Source: Serinus canaria
Lineage: Eukaryota; Chordata; Aves; Passeriformes; Fringillidae
Assembly: GCF_022539315.1 (NCBI RefSeq)
Contig: NC_066315.1
Coordinates: 126,329,374-126,393,373, forward strand
Reading direction: 5' to 3'
DNA length: 64,000 bases
Position numbers and translations under genes: made by a program. Position 1 is the stretch's first letter, and each line of letters begins with the position of its first letter. The notes below the pieces were generated by a model. The model saw only the letters and a list, made by a program, of their open reading frames with translations. It was not told the DNA's origin and did not search any database. This document shows positions 39,001-49,550 of this stretch, piece by piece.

Positions 39001-41484
39001 TATAGTGATGGAGTTTTGTTGTTCTCAGCTGAAGCATTTCTAAACAATATGTTAGATAAATCACAACAAACAAAAGCAAATAAAGGAAAGGTATTAGCAC
39101 AAAGAAAAGTCCTGTAGGGAAAGTAAGTTTAATACAAGCAACCTAAACACTAATGTTCATACGCTGAACATATGGTGGTCTGAGGCATGAAGTGTTGGAG
39201 AATGGGTTTGGAGAAATTGAAATGGTTTTAAAGCAAGAGAAGAAGGAAAGTATATCTGATATTTAAAATAGAAACAGTGTCATAAGTATCTTCAAGTATT
39301 TAACCCAAAGTCATGAACAGCTGTAGCTAAGTGGATTTTTTAAAATTAAGAACATAATTGAAGAGTGAAAAAACACTAGTGCATATCAGAAAAAGCAAAA
39401 TTACATCATAATCATATAATAAAAATGCAATCAAGAAACTAAAGGCAACCAGAAAAAATCTGGTTTTCGTACTAAAAATTATCAAAAGAAATATTTTTAA
39501 TTGTAACTAGTGACCCATACTCAGGGGAAAAAAAATCACAAAAACTAAATTCTAAATATATAAAGTATTGTTTTTCTCCTTCTCTTGTCTCTAGTTTATT
39601 TTACACCACCTTTACAATGTAGAATTTACAAGCATGAGCACGTCAAGGACACAAAAGGACAAGTGCAAATAAAGAGACTCTACACTATTTTGCTAAAAAT
39701 CCTTTGCTAATTTATCAATGCCTCTGCATGCCAGAAGAGTTGCATAGGTCAACACTAAATAGGAAAGATGATGATTTCCCAAAGCCATCCGATACAGCTG
39801 TGGCAAGCAGACCTGACCGGCTCCAGCTGATGCAGGCTGCACACCAAACTGGGCTCTGCAGGCAGCAGCCAGAAATCATTCCTAATTCCAGTTCCAAGTG
39901 GGTTACTAGAGTCTCATATCTTCCTTACCCTGACAGATCAGTGTAAAATTAGCAAGCTGAAATTCTGTCCTAAAGTCCCTAGAGTTACTGAAAATTTAAA
40001 ACAGTATCTTCACTTTCATCTGAATATGTGACAGCAAAATTGAAATGCATCTAACACACGGTTTTCCAAAGATGAGGTCCCCAATACTGATCACTCAGCA
40101 GTGCGGGTGCATCAGGGCTAAGTATTCAGATCCCACATTCCCAAGTAGTTCGGCTGAATGTGTACTGAAACGCTAAATGCTCGCAATTGTTTTCTGTAAT
40201 ACGCAAGGGCCAGTTGGCTGGCATGTAGAACAGTTAAGCCTTTATTGTTGCTAGACTTAACATTTTCAGCAAGGTTGAATAAAGCTATTATCAGTGAGAC
40301 TTCCATCTGTTGTTTCAGGAATATAGCATGGGGCTTTTTAAGCAAATGCAGAGACCTATGTGCATTACTGAGGCTGGGCCCAAAACAAAGGTGCCAGAAA
40401 CACTAAGCCACTTAAGAACAAGCCAAATTAGGGGTCTGGTCTGCTCCTGAACCAATTGTTCACAGCAACTTGTCTCCATAGATTTTCATGCAATGCCAGC
40501 TAGGAGGTCGATGACTTTATTTCTATCAGGCATTCATCAAAGAAAATTCATTGAAGATGCAAATCAGTACATCTGATTTGCAAATATACCAGGAAAGTAT
40601 ATTTGACCACTGAGATAAATACTTCAGGGGGGTATAATAGCATCTGCTTTTACCTGGTACTGAACACTGCTTATTTATTTAAAATATAATAATAAATATG
40701 CCTTTATATTGTAATATTCTCAATTATTACAATCCAGACTACAGTATAAGAGCACTGCATACTCTAGAAATAAAGTAAAAACATATTACTTTTCTCTCAG
40801 ATTCTGTAGAATTGAATACAGGAGTGACAAAAAAAAAAAAAGGAGTGATGAAGATCATCCTGTAAGAACTAGAAAAATAGAAATATTTGTTGTAAACACT
40901 TTAAAACATTATTATAAAATAGCCCTTAGATTTTATTTCCCTACTTTTCTCCTCAAAGTAATTGCTATTGTTTTTCTTCAGACATGGCTAAGATGAAGCA
41001 AGTCTTACTGCTGAGTTCAGGTAATGCATCCTGGTTCAGTTGGATGGTTTGGATTCTCTTATCTACTTTCATCATCACTGTGTTACTCATGCAGATTTAA
41101 TGAAAAAATCAGATAGCCTGTTCAGGGTGGTTGCTTATACCTCTTTCACTTCTTCTACAACTGAAGACTCCCTAACTCCAAAAAAAGTACACACGTTTCA
41201 GCTGTGAAATGTGTAGGAGGTGGCCAAGTGTTTAACTTTGTTTTACAGCTTGCTGGGAAAAAAAAAAAAAAAAAGATGTGTAGTGGCAAAGCTGCTAATT
41301 TTGTCAGACAGAAATACTCCTCGAGGAATTAATGTCCTTATATAATACTGATCTTGAAGTATCTAAAGAGCAGTTTCTTTAAAGCTTTCTTTTGGAATTC
41401 ATCACAGCTATTACAGGCGGTCTGTAACATGATCAGTCATCTGCTTCAGAAACAGGTGAGCTTAGCAAACATTTCCTACTATTC
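27009..41484. other. Long AT-rich intergenic stretch
   Basis: No gene, RNA or clear interspersed element is recognisable over about 14.5 kb. Low-complexity patches are AT/TAA-rich sequence at 29545-29575 and A-rich runs at 32998-33012, 34267-34300 and 34917-34950. Open frames are all short and unsupported. This is probably ordinary intergenic DNA, and it could hold conserved enhancers that cannot be judged from one sequence. Confidence 0.6.
34917..34965 (+). repeat. A-rich low-complexity tract
   Basis: Runs of A broken by G, then C (aaaagaaaaaagaaaag...), about 50 bases. This is simple sequence, possibly the decayed tail of a retro-insert, but no element body is visible next to it. Confidence 0.7.
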
Positions 41485-41552
41485 CATTATATCAAGGAGT
41501 TTGGCTCAATGGCCCTAATGGGTTCCTTCCAACTCAGTATATTCTATGTTTT
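41485..41552 (+). mobile_element. CR1 LINE 3'-tail remnant
   Basis: About 68 bases (ggagtttggctcaatggccc ... gggttccttccaactcag, then tattctatg) match the extreme 3' end of CR1 in sense orientation. It is a very short, degraded copy. Confidence 0.7.
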
Positions 41553-41798
41553 TGTCCTTCATCGTATGGGTTTTCTAGTTTAAAAGCATTTGCCGCTCCT
41601 CACCTTTGGTACTAAAAGCCCTTTGGTATAAAAAACCATAACAATATTGGGTCAGGTAATTTGCTTGGTTTTAACATGTTGTTTTGAAACATGAAGAATT
41701 CAAAATACAGTTTTTAAGATAAAATTTTATAAAATTAAATTCAAATATTTAAAAAAACATATCTATATGACACCACATCAGATGTACTCATTACTTAA

Positions 41799-41799
<1 letters not shown>

Positions 41800-41874
<75 letters not shown>
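41800..41874 (+). repeat. Compound microsatellite (CA)n(TA)n
   Basis: Uninterrupted CA dinucleotides from 41800 to 41850 pass directly into TA dinucleotides to 41874. The 75 bases are pure alternating purine-pyrimidine. It is likely to vary in length between individuals. Confidence 0.98.
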
Positions 41875-43313
41875 GAATCATCTTTTAGAAACTGTGATGG
41901 AAAATTTGACTCTGTAAATCTAGGAAGGGAAACTGAAAATATTTGGATCCAAATTTTGATATTTCCTAAGGAGCAAAGCCACATAAAAAAATATGGCTCT
42001 TAACATTTTACACCAAGAGGTCTGTGTTTATTCTCAAAATGTGTCCTTGAAATTGTATTTCACTCTGCATTTCCTCTAACACAAAGAGGAACAACTGCAT
42101 TGGAATCCATCACATCTTATGCAAACTGCTGCTGAATTTGCAGCAATGAGAGAGGAATAATCACACATTCAGGCAAATTATCCTTTAGCCCATGTACAAG
42201 GAAATCAGAGAAAGAGAGAGAAAAAAAATTTTGGAATAATCCATTTACTCTCAGACAGAAAAACATATAGTAAGGTCTTATTTATTTCTGTGCCTCAAAT
42301 TGCTCCTTAAAAATGCCCATCTAGTACAATATATACTTTCTTTAGAAAAACAAACAATCCACGAGTACAGTTATTACTGGCAAATGCTTCCAAAAATTTT
42401 GCCAAGTAACCACCCAAGACAAACACCATTCTATCCTCAAGATCGTGTAAACCAAATGCAAGCTGCACACCATTCCTGCGGTCTGCAAAAACAAGACAAT
42501 GCAGAACAACAGACTGGGTTACAAAAGAATGGGAAAAGTTATGGCTAGGCAGGCTTACAAGAGGCTTGAAAATATATTTGGTACAAAATATAAGCAAAAA
42601 GTCCTGTTGTTGTTTCTAGAGCTTTCTGCAATACTTGTCAATGGGCTGGTTTGCTTTTTGGGCTGGATTTTGTTACTCTTTTGGACACCTATGTGTAGTT
42701 AAAGCACACAGAGAGGCACATGCATGATAACACCTTTTTGGTTTCCTCTCCTGTAACCAGCAGTCTCTGCTTTCCACCTACCTACCTCATTACAGACTGG
42801 TCATACCTAATTCCACTCAAGTTCCAAGGTCTGAGCAGTCTTATTCCTTTTAAAGACAGAAAGCAGTTAATAGATGAGACAATTAAAACAGTGTGACTTA
42901 AAATAATGAGGCACGTTCATATGAACTGCAAAGTGTGGTTGAAGTGTTGTTGCTATGGAGGTGCAGCTATAACCAAGCTGTCAGTGGGCACTGGGCTCCT
43001 AGAATACAGAAATCTAACATTCAAAGACAGAAAAATTTTTGTATGGCTGTTCTTTTGTTTCCTTTGGTGCCTAATGAAAGGAAAGGCAGAAAGTTTGTAA
43101 TAAGCATATGGTGGGTGTTAGATATTGTGAGAAGGGACTTGCCTTAATTTTCAACTCCCATTCTGTGACAAAGCTGCAAATCACTAACCATAGAGGGGAA
43201 AAAATCCAACATTTGTCACTTTTAATTATTATAGGTCAACTTTAGGAAATGAGTGTATTAGAAAAAACAGGGACTAGCATTTTGATTATCATGTGGCAGA
43301 ATCATAAAAGTAC
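41875..43313. other. Intergenic, nothing recognised
   Basis: AT-rich sequence without recognisable exons or repeats. Confidence 0.6.
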
Positions 43314-43357
43314 TGACGTAAAATGTCACTAAATGTGACGTAAAATGTCACTAAATG
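43314..43357 (+). repeat. Perfect 22-bp tandem duplication
   Basis: The unit starting tgacgtaaaatgtcactaaa occurs twice with no gap and no mismatch (43314-43335 and 43336-43357). It abuts the hairpin that follows and shares its gtcact word. Confidence 0.95.
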
Positions 43358-43359
43358 TC

Positions 43360-43412
43360 ACTTTATGTAGCAGTCAATGTCACTAAAAGTGACATTGACT
43401 GCTACATAAAGT
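43360..43412 (+). repeat. Perfect inverted repeat (25-bp arms, 3-base loop)
   Basis: The left arm 43360-43384 and right arm 43388-43412 are exact reverse complements around a central aaa. Beyond a short bulge, ACTAAA (43349-43354) can pair with TTTAGT (43412-43417), extending the quasi-palindrome into the neighbouring tandem repeat. In single-stranded DNA or RNA this would form a very stable hairpin. Confidence 0.95.
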
Positions 43413-46400
43413 TTAGTGAAATTCCAAATCAGCAGTAACTGTCATTTTCACCAAAATATTTTCATCATCTCCTATTTTCTGGGTTTGTTTTCATTCCCAC
43501 TTAATGAATTTGGTTTACTGCATAAGGTGAAAGGCCTAATCAGGAACAAGGCTCCAGGACAGCAGTGCCCACCCAAACACACACTGCTCTCCTAAGAACC
43601 AAATTAGAAATAAAATATTACAAATAGACCTTGCAGATAATAGGAAAAGCAGGAAAGGAAAAAAACAGCTGTTACTCTATGACCCAGTAAGTAATTGCAT
43701 TGTCCAGTTCAGTAAATGAAAGTCTTTATTTTCCTTTTTAATTAAATATCTTTAAGAGCTATTTTTGAATGCTCCATCTCTCACTACTTGATAACCTCTC
43801 TCCCATAATCTCCTTCACTCCCAACTTGGGCAGTACAATCCATGTGTGATTTAAAGAAATGTGTAAAGTAGAAAAAAGCAATAGGATATTTATGACAAGT
43901 GGGTTTTGAATAGATTAAAGGAGGGAGGAATGCAGAAGCCACAACAAGAACCCTTCAGTAGGCTGGAGCACAGTAAATTCAACCTACAGTAACTGAATAA
44001 TTTCAGCTCTTTCAACCCCTGAGGTTTTGTCCTTGTTTTGAAAACTATTGTTATCATTCTTTATAATATTCTTCAAATCCCTCGGGCCTTTGTATATGCC
44101 AGCCTTGACCAGTTTGCTTGGCACACAATCTTCTCCTCACACTCTTCAAACATCCATGCAAGTACACAAAGCTTCCCCACGGATTTGGCACTATCCCTAA
44201 GAGATGCAACCTGACTTTCATAACGGGCAGCTTGGGCAATGGCTGGGAACAATCTGTGTTTCAAAACAGAAGAACTGAGAAACGTGAAACTAACATGAAT
44301 ACAAATGCAGTTTTTGACACTTTTAGAACTATGTTACCCTTTTTCCAACATCTCCTATGACATCTCAGTTCCCTACAAAGAGTGCCCTACTGGCTGAGAA
44401 GGCAGCACAACACATCCACTGGAAACTGTCAGGAACAAACTGTGCATTCTCATGTTTACAAAAAAAATGCTGTTAGTAACACAGAGTTACATTTAAAAGA
44501 AAGCAAAGCAAAACAATAGAGATAGGCCCACTTCTTTAAGAAATTATAAATCAGACTTACAAAAATATGGATTTAAAGTTAATTTATAGTTAAGGAGTTA
44601 CTTTTGATGAGGTTTTTGCATAATCAGAAATATGATTGAGACACATTTTGCAGGTTTTTGGGGAACAGAGGATTAGATGTAGCTTATATAATCATTTATT
44701 TCTGGGAGCTGTACTTTGGCAAAATAACAAGTACAAAGAAATAAATGGCAGAAATTGGGAGGGGAAAATTTTATTCTTCTAAAAAAGTACTTTTTATAAA
44801 TAGGAAAACTCTGAGGTAATAGAAAGTCTTTCCTAATTAAAAACTGCAATTTGCTTCCCTAGAAATGAATGTGCTTCTTGATAGTTACATGTGATATAAA
44901 GTAAAATTATTAGTTGCTAGCATCAATATCATCATGACCTTACGTAGGATTATTTACAGAATAAAACATTGGGGCACTGCTTGGCATTGGAGAGCAGATG
45001 GTGAACTTTTGTATATTCTTTTATAGTTGTTGTTATTATTTTCCTTTCCTTTTCTGTTCTATGAAAGGGTACTTATCTCAACCTGTGAGTTTTACCTTTT
45101 GGCTGATTCTCTGCTTCATTCCACTGGAGGCAGTGAGCAAGTGGTTATATGGAGTTTTAGCTTCCAGACCCAGTTAAACCAATGGCAGAATTCTTTGTCT
45201 CTTCTTTAATCACAGAATACTGCAAAGACACCTTTTGGGATGTTCAGGGAAATTGCACCCTGAGGTGCAAAAGGCCCAGAAAACTGTTCTGCAAAGCTTC
45301 TATAAGATAATTAGAATAAGATAATAACTTTTAGTAAGATAATTCTTTGACTCAGAAATTGTTGAATCTTTATTATCAAGCAAGTATTATTTCATTAGCA
45401 CTTAGTAACATCTGAAAAGGACCACTGAAAATAACTTCATTCACAGGTGATGAAAATATCCCAGGAACCTCACAGACCTGCTCCTTTAAGATAGTTTTAT
45501 AAGCATCTTTTCTTGGTTCCTCTTGACAAGTATCTTGGCTTTCTGGCAGGATCTGTTACAACTGCAACAGAACTTCTTCACTGAGATTCCCCCATTTTTA
45601 CAATTTTTTTCTTTTTTTTTTAAACTTGGCCAGGCAGAAAGTTGTTTTTCAGCTAGGCTGTCTAGTTGCCATCTTGCTTAACAGTATTGAGAGCAAATAA
45701 ACTCAACCCCTCCTAATCTCTCCTGGCCTTTTTTCAGCACCTCGTGCTTCAGGCTGAGTGCCACAGGATTGTGGCAAACTTTCTGTTTGCTCATGTCAGA
45801 AAATGTTTCACTACTCTGTCACTTGCTGGGCCTTGCAGTTCACACATCTTTTGGAGTCATTTGATGTCACTGGGAGCAAGTTTGCTCTTGGTGAGACATC
45901 TGTCCTGGGTAAACTCCAGAGCTGAGACACTGCATTATTCATTCAGACAGAGTTGATAATAATCCCGTAGTGACATTTGAAGCCTTGCAGGTTTATTTTT
46001 CTACTTATTTTGTACTTTAATATCATATTGCAGTGGGTGGAGCCTGGGAATCTTACCAGAATGTTGCAGTCACTTTCCTTGTTTCCCATGCTGTATGACA
46101 ACCTGCAGGTTGCATTCAGCACACTGTTAGTCACTCTTCAGCTACTCAATGACCTTGTCACTTCTACAGAAGAGGATGCAGTCCTTTTTCCCATGCTGTG
46201 CATCCTGATTTGAGGCAACAGTCTCCTCTTCTGATGCTCCCAACACAGGCAGGATTTTTAAGAATTCTGTAGCATTAAGTACTAAACATATTTAGTTACC
46301 AGTAGTTGATCAGGAGAAGCTACAAGTTTTGTTAATAATACCCTTGTGCTTAACAAAAAGCTGTTTAATGCATTTTCCAACACCAATAGTTGAGATAATG

Positions 46401-48075
46401 ACTTCCTGAATACTTGGGGAAAGATATTTTCAAATTAAATTTATTTTGAAAAGAGAATACTCTTGAACAAATGTACAATTTTATTACCTAAATTAGTATC
46501 ATAACTGTTAGCAAGAGAAAGGAGATTTAAATTAGCTAATTGGCTAGCATGATTTAAAATGCAAAGATTTGGAATAAAGCTAACAGCCAATAACTGCCCA
46601 AATCTCTTTACAAAAATGAACTCAACAGGAAAAATGGATCCCTTTAAAATGTGAGGAAATGTCTGCTGTGGTTTGATGTGTTTTATTCTCTTCCCATGTG
46701 TTCCAACCTTAGTGAAAAAAACTAATAGAAAGGTACATCTAAAGAAAATATATTTTATTCTGACACACGTAATTTAAATAAATCCCAACCACAAAACTAA
46801 GATATTTGAAAAATCCAAGTTAACAAGTAGAATTTAAAGGGAACAGAAAATTTTATTTCTGGGAGAAACATAATTCATTGAAAATCAGGACATCCATGCA
46901 GAATATAATTTCCAAGGAGGGCCCACTAGTACTTTTTCCAAACCACCTCTTTATATCACAAACATAAGGTCCAATATAATCCTTTAATTTTAAATGTGAA
47001 AGCATACTGGGGGAAGATACGTCCTGACCTTAGACATGGACATTGATGTGTTTGCTTTCCTTCTCAAGTGTATATACATAAAGATGGCACAAACTAATAA
47101 CAGGACCAGTACAGCTGAGGTTCTGTGTTATATTCTAGATGGCCAGACTTGTTTGTGGGAGGAAATAAGGGCAGTACTTAAAGCCAAATACATCTTTAAT
47201 ATGTTGATTTTGAAGTCAATGTCACCTGATGCTGCCACCAAGTAACTGGTGAAACCCCAAAAACTTTTGCTTGGTTATAGCTAGTTTCCTTGAAATGTGA
47301 GGTCCTGAAGACATGGAGTTTTGTGTCTGGGAGGAGATTGTCCTGACTGTGAGCAAACTATTATGTGAAAAAATTAATAGTTTTTTTCACTTTCTGCTGT
47401 AGTTTTCTGCAACTCATTGAAAAGCAGAACACAACCTTAATAAAACAGTATGACTATTCAAACAGAATGAGTTATCTGGGCAACAAAAAAGTCATTCACA
47501 TAGTTGCCTGGACTAAAGACAGTATTTTTGAGGACAGAGCAAGCTAAAAGCAGCTTCATGTTGCTAACTCTGGTCTAATGACATGTTAGACCTGGTGCTG
47601 CACTTAAACAACAATGTGTTTAACTGAATGTTTCATCCTTTCAAAATATAGATTTTTTATCAATATTCTATATTTCCTCAGTGGTACAGCTCAGCTCCTG
47701 TGTTCTTTTACCTTAAGCTTTTACAGAGCACAAATCTAATAAAGTCATTCTTTGTACTGGAACCAGACTAGACTAATAAACAGTAAATATTCTCTGACTA
47801 CAGACATGGCAGTGTTGAATGAGCAGCCTTAAGGTGCACTGGGACTGTCAGCTGCCAACAGCTACACAGCAACTCCACAGCTTTGTAAGATCTTGATATT
47901 GTGGATTTATAGAACAGATTTACAATTAAGAAATATCTAATTGTCAGGTTTAACTCTGTGCAGAAGGCTGTAATTGTTTAATTAACAGTCATAGATTTAT
48001 TGACATTCACTCTTATTGTCTGGTAGACTTTGAGAGAGAAAAGCAGTGTAAGACATTGGTGTCTCAGCAGACTAA
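43413..48075. other. Intergenic, nothing recognised
   Basis: No supported gene or element. There are T-rich runs near 45605-45620 and repeated taagataat words at 45303-45345. Confidence 0.6.
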
Positions 48076-48456
48076 CTGCATGAGCAGAAGCTTAGAAAGC
48101 TTCTGGGACTGTTTAGCCTGTGGAAGAGAAGGGTTGGAGGGATCCTTAATCCATAAATGGGAGAGGAAGAAGAAGACTTGATCAGAAAATGGGAGGGAAT
48201 GCAGTGGCTCCCTGGGAAAGGATGCAAGTCAATGGACACAAACTGAAAGACAAAAAAATCCACGCAAACATAAGGAAACGCGATTGTCAGCGTGGTCAAA
48301 CACCTTAGCAGGCTGCTCAGGGAGGTCATGAATTCTCCATTCTTGGAGATACTCAAAACTCATGTGGCCTTGGCTTTGGGCAGCTGGCTCAGGAGGGGCC
48401 TGCCCGGGCAGGGGGTTGGACGGGATGACCTCCTGAGCTCCTGCCAACCACAGTTC
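48076..48456 (+). mobile_element. CR1 LINE 3'-part fragment just upstream of OSGIN2
   Basis: Sense-strand CR1 sequence. It has the Arg/Cys-poor end of ORF2 with the agcaggctgctcagggaggt motif, then ggagatactcaaaactcatg, and the 3' tail ggttggacgggatgacctcc. It is about 380 bases, degraded, and ends less than 200 bases before the CpG island of OSGIN2. Confidence 0.85.
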
Positions 48457-48639
48457 CTGAGATGGGTGTGACAAGGGAAGGAATGCTTCCTCCCCACATA
48501 AGCACTTCTGCAAAATATTTATGATAAAACACAATTCAAAGCTATTAACTGGTCATATATGAAGCATTGTTCCCTAATAGGTGGCAGTTAGTCAAAAGGT
48601 ACGTCGAAAATTTTTTAACTGTTTGATTTCTGTCAACTT

Positions 48640-49550
48640 CTTCATGCGCGTCTCTCGAGAAACCCGATGGGGCACAGCAGGACGCTGCGAGCCGGGATCC
48701 TCCCGCGCCGGCCCCGCAGCCCGGTGTGAGTCCCCTCAGGCACGGCAGCCCCCTCACGGGGCCGCGGGGCTGCCCCAAGCCGCCGCGCCGCCTTCCTCCG
48801 ACCCTGCGCCCGCGCCGGGCCGGGGCTGCCTGCCCGCCCTCCCCGAAGGAGGCGGCGCAGCCCGCAGCCCGCATCCTCCGCGGAGGCCGCGGCGGCGCCG
48901 GCAGGGGGAAGCGGCACTCTCCTCCCCGCTCCCCTCCCCTCCGCTTCTCTTCTCTCCTCCTTTCTGCTCACCCCGCTCGTCCCTCCTCCCTGCCGGTGCT
49001 GGCGGCGGCTCCTCCTCCGCGTGTGACCCGGTGCCGCATGTGAGCGGGGAGGAGGAGGGACCGCGCGGCGCGGATCCTACTGTGGCGGCGGCAGGAGCGG
49101 GAGCCAGCGTGCGGTGTCCCCCCGCCTCATCGCTGGGCCCCGCCGGCGCTCCCCATGCCCGTGTGGTGCTGCCGCTGTTCCCTGACCGGTCACTTCAGGT
49201 GAGGCGGCGCCGGGGGGCGGTGGGGCGGCGCGGGAGCCGGGCCGCGGGGCGGCGGGCGGGGGCGGTGCGGGCAGGACGGGGACACCGGCTGGGTGCGGCC
49301 TCCGCGGGACTGCGGCGGCGAGCGCGGCGCCGCCGGCTCCGCACGGCCCCGCCGAGCAAGGTATGGCGGCGGCGGGGCCCGGGCGGGCGCGCCGTGACCT
49401 TGGGCAGCGCCGAGGCGCAGCCGGGCCGGGGGCAGCCCGCGGCCGCTGATGCTCGGTGTCGCTCCGGGCTTCGCAGCGCTGCACCGCCGGGGATGCCGGC
49501 CCCGAGGGGCACCGCTCCGCCCGCTTACCTGAACGAAATCCAACAGTCTG
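48640..49550. promoter_or_regulatory. CpG island promoter of OSGIN2
   Basis: An abrupt switch from AT-rich DNA to about 900 bases of GC- and CpG-dense sequence, with several GGGCGG/GGCGGG boxes (for example around 49215-49260). The first OSGIN2 coding exon lies inside it. There is no TATA box at a fitting position, as usual for such promoters. Many long open frames on both strands here are composition artefacts. Confidence 0.88.
49155..49198 (+). CDS. OSGIN2: OSGIN2 coding exon 1
   Basis: ATG at 49155 within the CpG island. It encodes [14 protein letters not shown] plus two bases of Arg15, then donor GTGAGG (49199). The cysteine-rich start is the hallmark of the long isoform and is conserved with mammals. 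The 5'UTR lies upstream in the island, but its start cannot be fixed. Confidence 0.92.

Noticed and set aside
41767..42003. Histidine/threonine-repeat frames across the microsatellite
   Set aside because: Translation of the CA/TA repeat only.
39830..42460. Similar peptide wording (MQAAH...) in frames near 39.8 kb and 42.4 kb, as a possible duplicated exon
   Set aside because: Nucleotide similarity is limited to about 17 bases, with no splice signals or wider homology.
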